This document shows positions 8,472-16,740 of a DNA stretch of 44,746 bases, one piece after another. The position numbers and the translations under genes are program-made. Origin of the DNA: Pseudomonadota bacterium. GTDB taxonomy: Bacteria; Cyanobacteriota; Vampirovibrionia; Obscuribacterales; Obscuribacteraceae. The notes below the pieces were generated by a model, which worked only from the letters and a program-made list of their open reading frames with translations, was not told the origin of the DNA and made no database searches. The stretch spans positions 1-44,746 of the forward strand of contig JAJPJO010000439.1 in the NCBI GenBank assembly GCA_021324135.1, given 5' to 3'. Every line of letters starts with the position of its first letter. The first letter of the stretch is position 1.

Positions 8472-9593
8472 TCACTTCGCGATTTGCATTTTGCTCATGC
8501 CCCGCGTCGTCGAGAAAAGGATGAGCAGGCAAAGGAGGAGCAGGAAAAACGGGATATACCAGTGAGCCAGGAGCGAGCCACCGCGGACGAAGGCATCGCG
8601 CGAAGCTTCAATGTAGTAGCGCGCCGGTACGAAGTTCGACAGGAGGGAAATTGGATAGGTTATGTTGCGAATCGGATAGATGAATCCGGAAAGGAGCATC
8701 GAGGTCAAAAAACCAATCATGGCGCAGATCTGCACGGCGGCCATCTGGTTGTTGGCTTTACTTCCCGCCCACAGACCGAACAATACGCCGCTGAAGACAA
8801 AGAGAGTGGTGCATATGACAAAGGCCGTGAAGCTGCCGACGAAGGGAACGCTGAAGAAGGCCAGTCCTGCCACGACCACGATTATCGCCTCTACCATACC
8901 GATTGCCAGATAGGCTAATGATTTACCGAGAATGAGCTCGAAGGCGGTGATGCTCGAGGCATACAACTGCAGCACGGTGCCTTGCTCCTTCTCGCGCACC
9001 AGAGCAAATGCCGACAAAAGAGCCGGAAAAATCCAGGTGAGCAGGGCGATTGCACCCGGGACAATTTGCAAAGGCTCTTTTCTCCCGGGGTTGAACCACA
9101 GCCGAACGGCAGTTCCGATTGGCGCTCTTGATTGTCTCAAGCCGTGATCGCTCATGAAGAATTGAGTGAGCGCGAAAAAGCCGTTCTTTATAACGCGCGC
9201 ATTGTTAACATCGGTTCCGTCGATAATCAGCTCGACGTCAGCTGTTTTGCCCTGCTTGATCAGGCGCGAGAATTCCGGTGGTATCACTATTGATGCCTTC
9301 GCCTCACCGCGATCGAGGGGCGCGATTATGTCGCCGCCTTCACCGGCCGAGACGTTGAATTGATCGGTGGCGCTTATGGCATCAATATATTCGCGGCTTA
9401 ACTTGCCATCATCGAAGTTGAAAATTTTTATGTGAATGTCTTTGGCTTCCAAACGGGTTGCATAGCCGTACATAAGCAGCGCCACAAAGGGCAGCACAAA
9501 GGCCAGAGCGACCGTGAGCGGATCGCGGCGAAACTGCAGCAACTCCTTTCGGGTTTGAGCGAGCGAGCGTCGGAATATTCGTTTGATCGCCAT
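8472..9593 (-). CDS. ABC-2 type permease (YbhS-like), first of a pair
   Basis: A 373-residue membrane protein, homologous in layout to its downstream neighbour. There is one helix near residues 25-45 (VALAFVLPFVALLMYGYA), a periplasmic domain with the FNFDDGKLSREYI and VELIIDGTDVNNARVI motifs, then five helices with the signature EKEQGTVLQLYASSITAFELILGK. I use ATG 9593, which shares one base with the stop of the ATPase gene (TGATG) and has AAAGGAG 7 bases upstream; the TTG one codon earlier is too close to that site. The 12-base gap to the second permease supports one operon and a heterodimeric channel. Confidence 0.93.
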   Translation of the reverse strand: MAIKRIFRRSLAQTRKELLQFRRDPLTVALAFVLPFVALLMYGYATRLEAKDIHIKIFNFDDGKLSREYIDAISATDQFNVSAGEGGDIIAPLDRGEAKASIVIPPEFSRLIKQGKTADVELIIDGTDVNNARVIKNGFFALTQFFMSDHGLRQSRAPIGTAVRLWFNPGRKEPLQIVPGAIALLTWIFPALLSAFALVREKEQGTVLQLYASSITAFELILGKSLAYLAIGMVEAIIVVVAGLAFFSVPFVGSFTAFVICTTLFVFSGVLFGLWAGSKANNQMAAVQICAMIGFLTSMLLSGFIYPIRNITYPISLLSNFVPARYYIEASRDAFVRGGSLLAHWYIPFFLLLLCLLILFSTTRGMSKMQIAK

Positions 9594-11539
9594 CAAGCAG
9601 CTCCTTTCTTGGAGCGCTGAACAATGCCGATGAAAGCATCCTCCAGCGAAAATGGAATGACGCGCTCGCTCAAAATATCGATGCCTTGTCTGTGCAACTC
9701 GGAGTAAACTCTGCTCTTCTCATTGGCCGGATCGATGAAAACAACATGCAATCGGCTGCCAAAAATAGATGTTCGCCATGGCTCGATCGTTTTTTGCAAA
9801 ACGGAATAGGCCTCCTGGACGCGATCGACATTGAGCTCGACCAGCTGACCCGGCTCATTTCGTTTGATCTCGCCGGGGGTGCCCTGAGCAACCAGCTCTC
9901 CGGCAGCCATGAAACCGAGGCGCTGGCAATGCTCGGCTTCCTCCAGAAAGTGTGTGGTTACCAGAATGGCGGAGCCGTTCCTGGCAAACTGGCGAATGTA
10001 TCCCCACAACTGCCGCCTGCCCAGCGGGTCCACACCAGAGGTCGGTTCATCGAGAAAGATGATCGACGGTTGGTGCAAAACTGATGCTGCAAATGAAAGT
10101 TTCTGTTTCCAGCCGCCCGGCAAAGCGCCTGTCAGAGTTCCTTCAAATCCATGCAGATTGAAAGTGGACAGCGCCCAATCAAGCCGTTCTCGCCTTTGTG
10201 CTGCAGGGATGCGATAAGTGCCGCAGTAAAAATTGAGGTTTTCAATCACGGTCAAGTCATCGTACAGAACGAACTTCTGGCTCATGTAGCCGATCTGCCT
10301 GCGCAACTCCGTATTGCGCAAATCGTGCTTGCGATGCGCAAGCATCATCTCACCTTCAGTGGTATCAAGCAGACCGCAGAGCATTTTGATCGTCGTCGTT
10401 TTCCCGGCACCGTTTGCTCCAAGCAGTCCGTAGATCTCGCCATATTCGACACTCAAACTGACGTTGTGCACGGCTTGAAAATTGCCGAAGCGCTTGCTGA
10501 TCGACTCGGCCAAGATTGCCTCACCCTCGGGCTTCGTGCCTTTGTTGATGAAGGGGTATTGAATCTCTTGAGCTGCTTCATTGGACTTGAGACTGTTTAC
10601 AAAAACATTCTCAAGCGTCGGTTCTTGATCTTCAATCGAGAGCGATCGCAAAGAAAGACCAGCCGTCGCCGATTTGATTTGCTCCTGGCCGGCGGCCGGA
10701 TCCGCGACCAGAACATCAAGATGGTCTCCAAATTGCTGGATATCCTTGATCGTGCTACCAGAGGGCTGCGAGTCAAACTGCCGTTGCAGAGCGTCGAGCG
10801 TCTCATCGAGCCTGTCGCTTCTCACCTCGAGCCGCCGCAAGTTCAGCTTATGCCGCAACTCGGCGGGACTGCCGATTTGATAAATGCTGCCCTTGTGCAT
10901 CAAGGCAACGCGCGAGCATCGCTCCGCTTCATCAAGATAAGGCGTGGCCACGGCCACGGTGACGCCCTCATGCGTGATCGATGAGAGCACGTCCCAGAAA
11001 TCGCGGCGGGAAACCGGATCGACACCGGTTGTCGGCTCATCGAGAAGCAGAATATCGGGGCGGGCGATGAGGGCGCAGCAGAGCGCGAGCTTCTGTTTCA
11101 TCCCTCCTGAAAGCTGCCCGGCAAGCCGATCTTGAAAGCGATACAGATCCATGAGGCGCAAATACTTTTCGCGTCTGGATTTGAAGTCACGCTCCGGCAC
11201 TTCTCGAATGCGGGCAGCGTACTCGATATTTTCATTGATGCTCAAGTCAGTGTACAAAGAAAAAATCTGCGTCAGATAGCCGATTTGCAAGCGCACCTGC
11301 CGTGGTGCGGTTCCCAGGGCAAGCACTTCACCCTCGCTCTGATCCATAATCCCGGCCAGAATGTGGAACGTGGTCGTCTTCCCCGCGCCATCCGGTCCGA
11401 TCAGTCCAAAGATTTCACCCTCATAAATTTCAAAATCAATTCCTTTTACAGCCGCCAGCTCGCCGTACTGCTTCTTTAATCCGCGCACTGAAACAACCGT
11501 GTCGGATGGTGCAGCAGTCATTTGAGATTGAGCGAGCAT
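9593..11539 (-). CDS. ABC transporter with two fused ATP-binding domains (YbhF-like)
   Basis: A 648-residue cytoplasmic ATPase carrying two nucleotide-binding domains. The first (about 14-245) has Walker A GPDGAGKTT with Lys54, signature LSGGMKQK and Walker B LLLDEPTTGVDP. The second (about 340-570) has Walker A GANGAGKTT with Lys380, signature LPGGWKQK and FLDEPTSGVDP. The second signature has Pro in place of the usual Ser, so its ATP site might be weaker; that is an inference. The length and the two-domain order match YbhF, which powers two ABC-2 permeases. It lies 9 bases after the HlyD gene and ends in a TGATG overlap with the first permease. Confidence 0.95.
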   Translation of the reverse strand: MLAQSQMTAAPSDTVVSVRGLKKQYGELAAVKGIDFEIYEGEIFGLIGPDGAGKTTTFHILAGIMDQSEGEVLALGTAPRQVRLQIGYLTQIFSLYTDLSINENIEYAARIREVPERDFKSRREKYLRLMDLYRFQDRLAGQLSGGMKQKLALCCALIARPDILLLDEPTTGVDPVSRRDFWDVLSSITHEGVTVAVATPYLDEAERCSRVALMHKGSIYQIGSPAELRHKLNLRRLEVRSDRLDETLDALQRQFDSQPSGSTIKDIQQFGDHLDVLVADPAAGQEQIKSATAGLSLRSLSIEDQEPTLENVFVNSLKSNEAAQEIQYPFINKGTKPEGEAILAESISKRFGNFQAVHNVSLSVEYGEIYGLLGANGAGKTTTIKMLCGLLDTTEGEMMLAHRKHDLRNTELRRQIGYMSQKFVLYDDLTVIENLNFYCGTYRIPAAQRRERLDWALSTFNLHGFEGTLTGALPGGWKQKLSFAASVLHQPSIIFLDEPTSGVDPLGRRQLWGYIRQFARNGSAILVTTHFLEEAEHCQRLGFMAAGELVAQGTPGEIKRNEPGQLVELNVDRVQEAYSVLQKTIEPWRTSIFGSRLHVVFIDPANEKSRVYSELHRQGIDILSERVIPFSLEDAFIGIVQRSKKGAA

Positions 11540-11548
11540 TGCTTTTGC

Positions 11549-12799
11549 CTAATCTAGAGTAATCTTCGCATCAGCCGGCATGCCCGGCTTGGCATACCAA
11601 TGGCTCTGTTTGATCGAGATTTTTATGCCGAAGACTTGTCGGACTCTGTCGTTCTTGAAATAGATATTCTCAGGTGTGAATGAGCCCTGCGGATCAACTT
11701 GAATCACCTCGCCCTCAAGCGGCTTATCAGGCATGGCGTCGAGATAGACCTTGGCCTTCTCACCGATTCTCACTTTGCCTATTTGTCCTTCCGGCACATA
11801 TGCTCTGAGATAAACGGCATTGAGATCGATCAGAGACAAAAGCGTTTGACCCGGTGTAACCACCGCACCCGGCTCGACCGCTCTGGCAGTGACTACGCCG
11901 TCAATTGGACTTTCAATGCGCAGGTAAGCGATGTTCGCTTTGGTCGAATCTCGATCGGCGATGGCGTTGGCAACGTCGTGCTCGTTGGCTTTCAGTTCGT
12001 GCTCGGCCTGCAAAAGTTGTTTCTTATAACCGAGCACTTCCTGCTGATTCATCGGCGGTATTATGCGGGTTGCCTGGGCCTGGTTGAGTTGCCCGAGGTC
12101 CGCCTTTAAGACACGTTTGGCTGCCTCGAGGCTGGCGCGCTTCGATTCGACTACCGCCTTGGCGGTATCGTATGTGGTGGCCGCCTGGTCATATTCGTCC
12201 TTGGTAACCGCGAGCTTGGAGACTAAAAAGCCATAGCGCTGCTTGCGGATATCGGCGAGGTGAAAGTCCGCTTGAGCCTGCACCAATTGAGCCTCGGCAT
12301 CGCTTATCCGCGCTTGATCGCTCGATACCGTCGACTGCCACTGTCTTAATCTCCCGGTCGAATCTTCCTTTGATTGAGCCACTTTCAGATTGGAACCTTC
12401 GATCTGCGTCTTGATATTCTCGATTTTGTATTTCGTTTCTTCGACTTGCTCTTGCGCTTTTTCAATGCGAGCAATGTTGCCGCGCAGTTGAGCTTGAATA
12501 TCGGCGTCACTGATTTGAACGAGCAGTTCCCCGCGTTTGACCAGCTCACCCTCACGGTGACGAATCAGATCCACTCTGCCGCCGATTTTCGGTCCGATGT
12601 TCGTTTCATAACCTTCGATGCGACCGCTGACATCGAGAATATTGGCTGGCTGGCGCGGCGTCGTTATATATAGGTACGTCGCTATGGCTGCCCCGATGAT
12701 GGACAAAACGACGGCGGCAATGATGACGCGCTTCCCCTTGCGGGTGCCCGTAGGAGCTAAGCGCTGTTCGGTAGTTTTCGCGTCCGGTTTTATTACCAT
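11549..12799 (-). CDS. HlyD-family periplasmic adaptor (YbhG-like)
   Basis: A membrane-fusion protein of 416 residues from ATG 12799. One N-terminal helix (KRVIIAAVVLSIIGAAIATYLYI) anchors it. A lipoyl/barrel-sandwich half follows (GRIEGYETNIGPKIGGRVD, EGELVKRGELLVQI), then a long helical hairpin from about 95 to 265 with Gln/Ala/Lys-rich heptads, the second half (IESPIDGVVTARAVEPGAVV) and a beta-barrel domain. It would bridge the permease pair and an outer-membrane TolC. An in-frame ATG at 12859 would add 20 residues but lies inside the TetR palindrome and probably upstream of the transcription start, so I prefer 12799; its ribosome binding site is weak. It is the first gene of the exporter operon. 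Confidence 0.92.
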   Translation of the reverse strand: MVIKPDAKTTEQRLAPTGTRKGKRVIIAAVVLSIIGAAIATYLYITTPRQPANILDVSGRIEGYETNIGPKIGGRVDLIRHREGELVKRGELLVQISDADIQAQLRGNIARIEKAQEQVEETKYKIENIKTQIEGSNLKVAQSKEDSTGRLRQWQSTVSSDQARISDAEAQLVQAQADFHLADIRKQRYGFLVSKLAVTKDEYDQAATTYDTAKAVVESKRASLEAAKRVLKADLGQLNQAQATRIIPPMNQQEVLGYKKQLLQAEHELKANEHDVANAIADRDSTKANIAYLRIESPIDGVVTARAVEPGAVVTPGQTLLSLIDLNAVYLRAYVPEGQIGKVRIGEKAKVYLDAMPDKPLEGEVIQVDPQGSFTPENIYFKNDRVRQVFGIKISIKQSHWYAKPGMPADAKITLD

Positions 12800-12850
12800 G
12801 CGAATTTCGTATCCAAGTAGGGTTGTGGCGACGAACTTCAATGATAGAAT

Positions 12851-12874
12851 ACCATACATACATGTATGTTTGGT
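12851..12874. promoter_or_regulatory. 24-bp palindromic operator between exporter operon and TetR gene
   Basis: Both arms read from the centre at 12862/12863: 11 of 12 base pairs match, the exception being 12855/12870. The inner 14 bases (ACATACATGTATGT) are a perfect palindrome. It lies in the gap between divergent HlyD and TetR genes. It overlaps the -35 element proposed for tetR and the spacer of a possible minus-strand promoter (TTGATT at 12882-12877, ATGTAT at 12859-12854). Position and symmetry are typical of a TetR-family operator that represses both directions. Confidence 0.75.
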
Positions 12875-12899
12875 AAAATCAATTTTCGGCGGTTACAAT
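12870..12899 (+). promoter_or_regulatory. Putative promoter of the TetR gene
   Basis: TTGGTA at 12870-12875 and TACAAT at 12894-12899 are separated by 18 bases. The start site would be near 12906, about 35 bases before the GTG at 12941. The -35 element overlaps the right arm of the palindrome, which would give autorepression. Motif reading only. Confidence 0.4.
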
Positions 12900-12940
12900 G
12901 ACCGCGCCTGGAGAGTCAAACAGAAACCGGAGAGATAGAC

Positions 12941-13621
12941 GTGGGCACAAAAGCGCGCAGCAAGCGATATAGCACATCTGATGCCAAGCAGCGACATGAT
13001 TGGCAGGGCGCTCAGGCAGACGAGGAGTCGCCAAGAAGCAAGCGCAAGCAGATCGTTGAGGCGGCGACAAAAGTTTTTCTCAAGGAAGGATATGCAGCCA
13101 CCACTTTGCAGAAAGTGGCAGAAGAAGCAAACGTGATCAGGGCGACGATTTACAGTCACTTCGCCGACAAAGAAGAGTTATTCGTCGCCATTATCGAAGC
13201 ACTGACGGTGGATCGATTTGGTCCGGGTTTCGAGCAGCGCATGCTGTCGGGCAATGCAGGCGACTTCGTTTATCTCCTGAAAGAATTTGTCCAGAGTCAA
13301 CGGCAGAACAAACAATTCCTGGCTTTGCTGCGCATCGTCATTGGAGAATCGGAGCGCTTTCCGGAATTGGCTACGCTTTACTTCAAAACGATTTTCAATC
13401 GCGGCATAAGCATCGGCTGCAAATTTTTCGAGTTGCATAAAGAGGAACTCGGCATCAAGGATCCTTATGCAATGGCGGCAGTCGTCGGTGGTTCAATGAT
13501 GTGTTGTTTGATTCAGCAGGAGCTTCTGCACGGCAAGGAGGTCGCTCCTCTGGAGCTTGATACCATTGCTGCTACGCTGACGGATTTGCTCTCCCGGTCA
13601 CCACGTGCAACCGATCGGTAA
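12941..13621 (+). CDS. TetR/AcrR-family transcriptional regulator of the exporter operon
   Basis: A 226-residue protein starting at GTG 12941 with GGAGAG at 12929-12934. A basic, poorly conserved 30-residue N-terminus precedes the TetR helix-turn-helix at about residues 34-80. Typical features there are KQIVEAATKVFLKEGY, TTLQKVAEEANVIRATIYSH and FADKEELFVAII. The remaining residues form the helical ligand and dimer domain, resembling the AcrR C-terminal type. It is divergent from the HlyD gene with a 24-bp palindrome between them. By analogy with E. coli CecR (YbiH) beside ybhGFSR, it most likely represses the exporter until an effector binds; the effector is unknown. Confidence 0.93.
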   Translation: MGTKARSKRYSTSDAKQRHDWQGAQADEESPRSKRKQIVEAATKVFLKEGYAATTLQKVAEEANVIRATIYSHFADKEELFVAIIEALTVDRFGPGFEQRMLSGNAGDFVYLLKEFVQSQRQNKQFLALLRIVIGESERFPELATLYFKTIFNRGISIGCKFFELHKEELGIKDPYAMAAVVGGSMMCCLIQQELLHGKEVAPLELDTIAATLTDLLSRSPRATDR

Positions 13622-13739
13622 TTGGATTAAGTTAGCGCCTCTGTCGCCTGGACGGTTTATTAACTGTATGTGCCTCCCCCAATGAGGAGGTCGGTCCTGT
13701 TTGAATAGTTAGCACGACACAACCGACGGGTGAGAGAAC

Positions 13740-14171
13740 ATGACAGAGCAAGAATTCAAAACACAAGCAGAACAACAAGCCCAGACCCAGGCACAAGCTC
13801 AGGCAGAACACATGAATGCAGCCCAGGCAGCCAGGAAGGAGAATGACAAGACTGGAGCCATGGCGGGCGCCGGTGCCGGCGTCCTGGCGGGCGCCCAGGT
13901 CGGCACCGTCCTGCTTCCGATTCCAATTGTGGGAACATTCACGGGCGCTCTGGTTGGTGGTCTGATTGGCACCAAAGTAGGCAAGAAAGTCGGTGGCGTC
14001 ATCCTCGAGAAAATGAGCCCGGTTGAAAGAGCCTATGCGCCGCAGGGCACCAATGGTGGTGTCAAGCCCGACGTCACCAAAGAACTCGAGCGTTTGTCGC
14101 AGCTGCGGCAAGCAGGTCTTATAGATGAAGAAGAATTCAAAGCAGCCAAAGCGAAATTACTTGGCTTGTAA
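13740..14171 (+). CDS. Glycine-zipper protein with C-terminal SHOCT motif
   Basis: A 143-residue protein starting at ATG 13740. Residues 1-40 are Gln/Ala/Glu-rich (EQQAQTQAQAQAEH), probably a coiled helix. Residues 42-88 are a glycine-zipper segment (GAGAGVLAGAQVGTVLLP, GALVGGLIGTKVGKKVGG) able to enter or lie on a membrane. The last 30 residues (ELERLSQLRQAGLIDEEEFK) are a SHOCT motif, a short C-terminal helix pair common in bacterial membrane-associated proteins and thought to mediate oligomerisation. There is no signal peptide. Its end overlaps the convergent SulP gene by 15 bases. Role unknown. Confidence 0.85.
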   Translation: MTEQEFKTQAEQQAQTQAQAQAEHMNAAQAARKENDKTGAMAGAGAGVLAGAQVGTVLLPIPIVGTFTGALVGGLIGTKVGKKVGGVILEKMSPVERAYAPQGTNGGVKPDVTKELERLSQLRQAGLIDEEEFKAAKAKLLGL

Positions 14172-15935
14172 TTCGTCCCAGTCATGCCATTCAATCTGGT
14201 GTTCATCAATGTACCAATCGATTGCTTTGCCAATCGTCGGATAGAAATGATCGACACCGATACGCTCGAAGATTCCGTAGCACTTCAATTGATCTTTTAC
14301 TGGACCTTTGAGCTCGGCGAAACATAATTCGATGTGGCTTCGCCGCAGATTTTCGACCAGATCGCAGAGGGTATCGGCAGCCGTGCTGTCGATATCGGTA
14401 ACGGGCTCCGCTGCAACCACCACTGCTTTGACGGGTGGCTGTGCGGAGCCGATTGCCTTCATAACCGCCTCTTCGAAAACGCGAGCGTTGGCAAAAAATA
14501 ATGGCGCATCCCATCTGAAGAGAATCAATCCGGGAATCTGCCGCGCCTCAGGATGACGCGAAATATCATGGTAGCCTTTCAGCCTATCGACGCGCCCCAG
14601 GACCGCCGAGTGTGGCCGCCACGCCCGCCAGATGAAAGCGAGGAGCGAAAGTGCGACGGCGATGAGTATGCCCTGCACGACGCCGATCAGTGTCACTACA
14701 AAAAAACAAACCAGGCAAGCGACAAATTCGGCTCGCCGCAATTTATACAAGCGCACGACATTTTTCACTTCCACGAGTGAAAAACATGCCGATATAACCA
14801 CGGCGGCAAGAGCGGCGAGCGGCACGTTGTGCAAAAGATCGGGTGCCAGGATCAGAAGCAATCCGACGCAAACGGCACCAATTATGCCGGTCAATTGGGT
14901 TCGCGCTCCGGCGGCTTCTGCTACCGGCGTGCGAGACATGCTGCTGCTTACGGAAAAACCCTGGAAAAGACCGGAGACGATATTGGCTGCTCCAAGCGCG
15001 ATAATCTCTTGATTGTCATCGACCACATAGCGTCCGCGCATGGCGAAGGTTCGCGAGACAACGCTCATGTCGGCAAACGATACGAGTGCGATGACGATCG
15101 CACCGCCGATGATGGCTTGGATATCGGCAAGCGAGACAATCGGCAAGCGAAAAGCCGGCAAGCCGTGAGGAAGCGGGCCTACAACTTGGACATTGCAGGT
15201 ATGGGAAAGGTCGAAAAATGCTGCCACCACGGTCGCCACTAACACCACTATTAATACCGCTGGGATTTTTGGCTGCCATCGTTTGATCGCCAGAATGGCA
15301 ATCAAGCAAGTGCTGCCGATCGCAAATGAGCTCCAGTTCGTTTTTTGCTCCATTATGCCGTGCGCCAGTGCCAGGCTTTGCTGAACGAATGCATGCTCGT
15401 CGATTTGAAAGCCGAATACTTGCGGTAATTGAGAAACGATCAAAGTGAGCGCGATTGCATTCAAGTACCCATAGCGAACCGGCTTCGAGAGCAAATCGGT
15501 AAGGAATCCGAATCGAGCCAGACCGGCAACCACGCAGAGCAAGCCCGATAGAATCGCAAGCATGCCGGCAAGCAGAATTGCCCGATCGGATCCCCGCGCC
15601 GCTATCGGTAGTATCGTTGCGGCAATGATGGCTATCAATGACGAATCCGGACCGAGGATCAAAATGCGGCTGGGTCCGAAAATCGCATAGGTTACCAGGG
15701 CGGCGATTGTGGCGTACAAACCATAGACCGATGGCAGACCGCAGGCATGCGCATAACCCATGCCAACCGGAACGAGCACGGTGGTAAGCACCAGCCCTGC
15801 TCCGACATCTTTCATGAGGCAGGTGCGATTGTAGCTTGCGAACAGATTCAGACCCGGCAGCCAGTGCCGGAGACCCTTAGCAGGCAGGGTCGGGGCATAC
15901 AACTGATGAGGACTCTGAGTGCTATCTGCCACCAC
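14157..15935 (-). CDS. SulP-family anion transporter with STAS domain
   Basis: A 592-residue inner-membrane protein of the SLC26/SulP family, which moves sulfate, bicarbonate or other anions. The N-terminal region holds the family signature (VLVPVGMGYAHACGLPSVYG, then GLYATIAALVTYAIFGPSR). Ten or more helices run to about residue 420. A cytoplasmic STAS domain occupies about 450-585, with the phosphorylation-loop-like DIDSTAADTL. The ion cannot be deduced. The start is a GTG at 15935 with a weak ribosome binding site, and the frame overlaps the end of the upstream Pro/Gly-rich gene by 14 bases, which suggests coupled translation. Confidence 0.93.
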   Translation of the reverse strand: MVADSTQSPHQLYAPTLPAKGLRHWLPGLNLFASYNRTCLMKDVGAGLVLTTVLVPVGMGYAHACGLPSVYGLYATIAALVTYAIFGPSRILILGPDSSLIAIIAATILPIAARGSDRAILLAGMLAILSGLLCVVAGLARFGFLTDLLSKPVRYGYLNAIALTLIVSQLPQVFGFQIDEHAFVQQSLALAHGIMEQKTNWSSFAIGSTCLIAILAIKRWQPKIPAVLIVVLVATVVAAFFDLSHTCNVQVVGPLPHGLPAFRLPIVSLADIQAIIGGAIVIALVSFADMSVVSRTFAMRGRYVVDDNQEIIALGAANIVSGLFQGFSVSSSMSRTPVAEAAGARTQLTGIIGAVCVGLLLILAPDLLHNVPLAALAAVVISACFSLVEVKNVVRLYKLRRAEFVACLVCFFVVTLIGVVQGILIAVALSLLAFIWRAWRPHSAVLGRVDRLKGYHDISRHPEARQIPGLILFRWDAPLFFANARVFEEAVMKAIGSAQPPVKAVVVAAEPVTDIDSTAADTLCDLVENLRRSHIELCFAELKGPVKDQLKCYGIFERIGVDHFYPTIGKAIDWYIDEHQIEWHDWDELQAK

Positions 15936-16530
15936 GCGCCCAATGGAGGACGCTGCCCTTCACATTGGTCCTTGTCTGGTTATTCTGATTAGCCGCGAGC
16001 CCTGTTCCCGGACCCTGAGCCGGAGGAGGCGACTGCGGATTGTATCCTTTATATGGTGAATAAGCTTTGGCGGCCGAGACCGGTTGGTTCGGTTTAGACG
16101 CCGTCGTGGTCCCCTGACTGCCATTGCCGCCGGGACCAAGCTTTCCGGCTTTGGCCTTCTTGCCGTGCTTGACCGGCGCAGGCGCTACATCCTTGGGCGG
16201 CACGCCATTTACCACCTGCGGCAATCCGCCGCCGAAGGTCGGCGCTTGCGGAGAATATTGCTGGAAGCCGGCTCTGGGAAGAGGCGCCGGTCGATTCAAC
16301 ATACCACCGCTCTGTCCGGGCTGCTGCGGCTGTTGTCCGGGAGCGCCCTGTTTGTAGTTGACTATCGGCGAGTCATCCACGACCTGCCACTGCTGGCGCG
16401 CCATGTAGAACTGCACCTTGGGCAGCTCCTCGGTTGATTTCTTGATGAAACCTTGGGCACCTGCCGTCTGGACCGTTCCTAGAAAAGCAGAGACAAGCAT
16501 GGCGCTGATTGCAAAAAAGCGAACTTTCAT
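15922..16530 (-). CDS. Exported Pro/Gly/Gln-rich protein, unknown function
   Basis: From ATG 16530 this gives 202 residues. A signal peptide runs to about residue 25 (FFAISAMLVSAFLGTVQTAGA). The rest is low-complexity: Pro, Gly, Gln and Asn with basic patches (KHGKKAKAGKLGPGG), and a KAYSPYKGYNPQSPPPAQGP segment near the end. The frame extends upstream to 16614, but only the 16530 start puts the signal peptide at the N-terminus. It overlaps the start of the SulP gene. No domain is recognised; such proteins are often disordered envelope components. Confidence 0.75.
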   Translation of the reverse strand: MKVRFFAISAMLVSAFLGTVQTAGAQGFIKKSTEELPKVQFYMARQQWQVVDDSPIVNYKQGAPGQQPQQPGQSGGMLNRPAPLPRAGFQQYSPQAPTFGGGLPQVVNGVPPKDVAPAPVKHGKKAKAGKLGPGGNGSQGTTTASKPNQPVSAAKAYSPYKGYNPQSPPPAQGPGTGLAANQNNQTRTNVKGSVLHWARGGR

Positions 16531-16740
16531 AATTCCAATGCCATCGAAACGACGGGTAAGTTGAGCGGATAAGACCATCCTATTAGCCCAGTTTAATGTT
16601 ATTGACTTGCTCATGTCAAGGAAACCTTCATAAAATCAGGGTTTTGGAGAGATATTCATTTATTCGGGCAAAGGGAACGGCTGCCAAGACATGTTAGACT
16701 TGGCACTCTTGAGGCTGATGGTATTGGAGAACAGCATCTT

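Noticed and set aside
10151..10984. A 277-codon plus-strand frame opposite the double ATPase gene.
   Set aside because: Both ATP-binding domains are intact on the minus strand, so this is a shadow frame.
13660..13695. GCCTCC/GGAGGT hairpin before the SHOCT gene.
   Set aside because: A short stem with a wobble pair and no T-run; the GGAGG may simply be chance purine-rich sequence.
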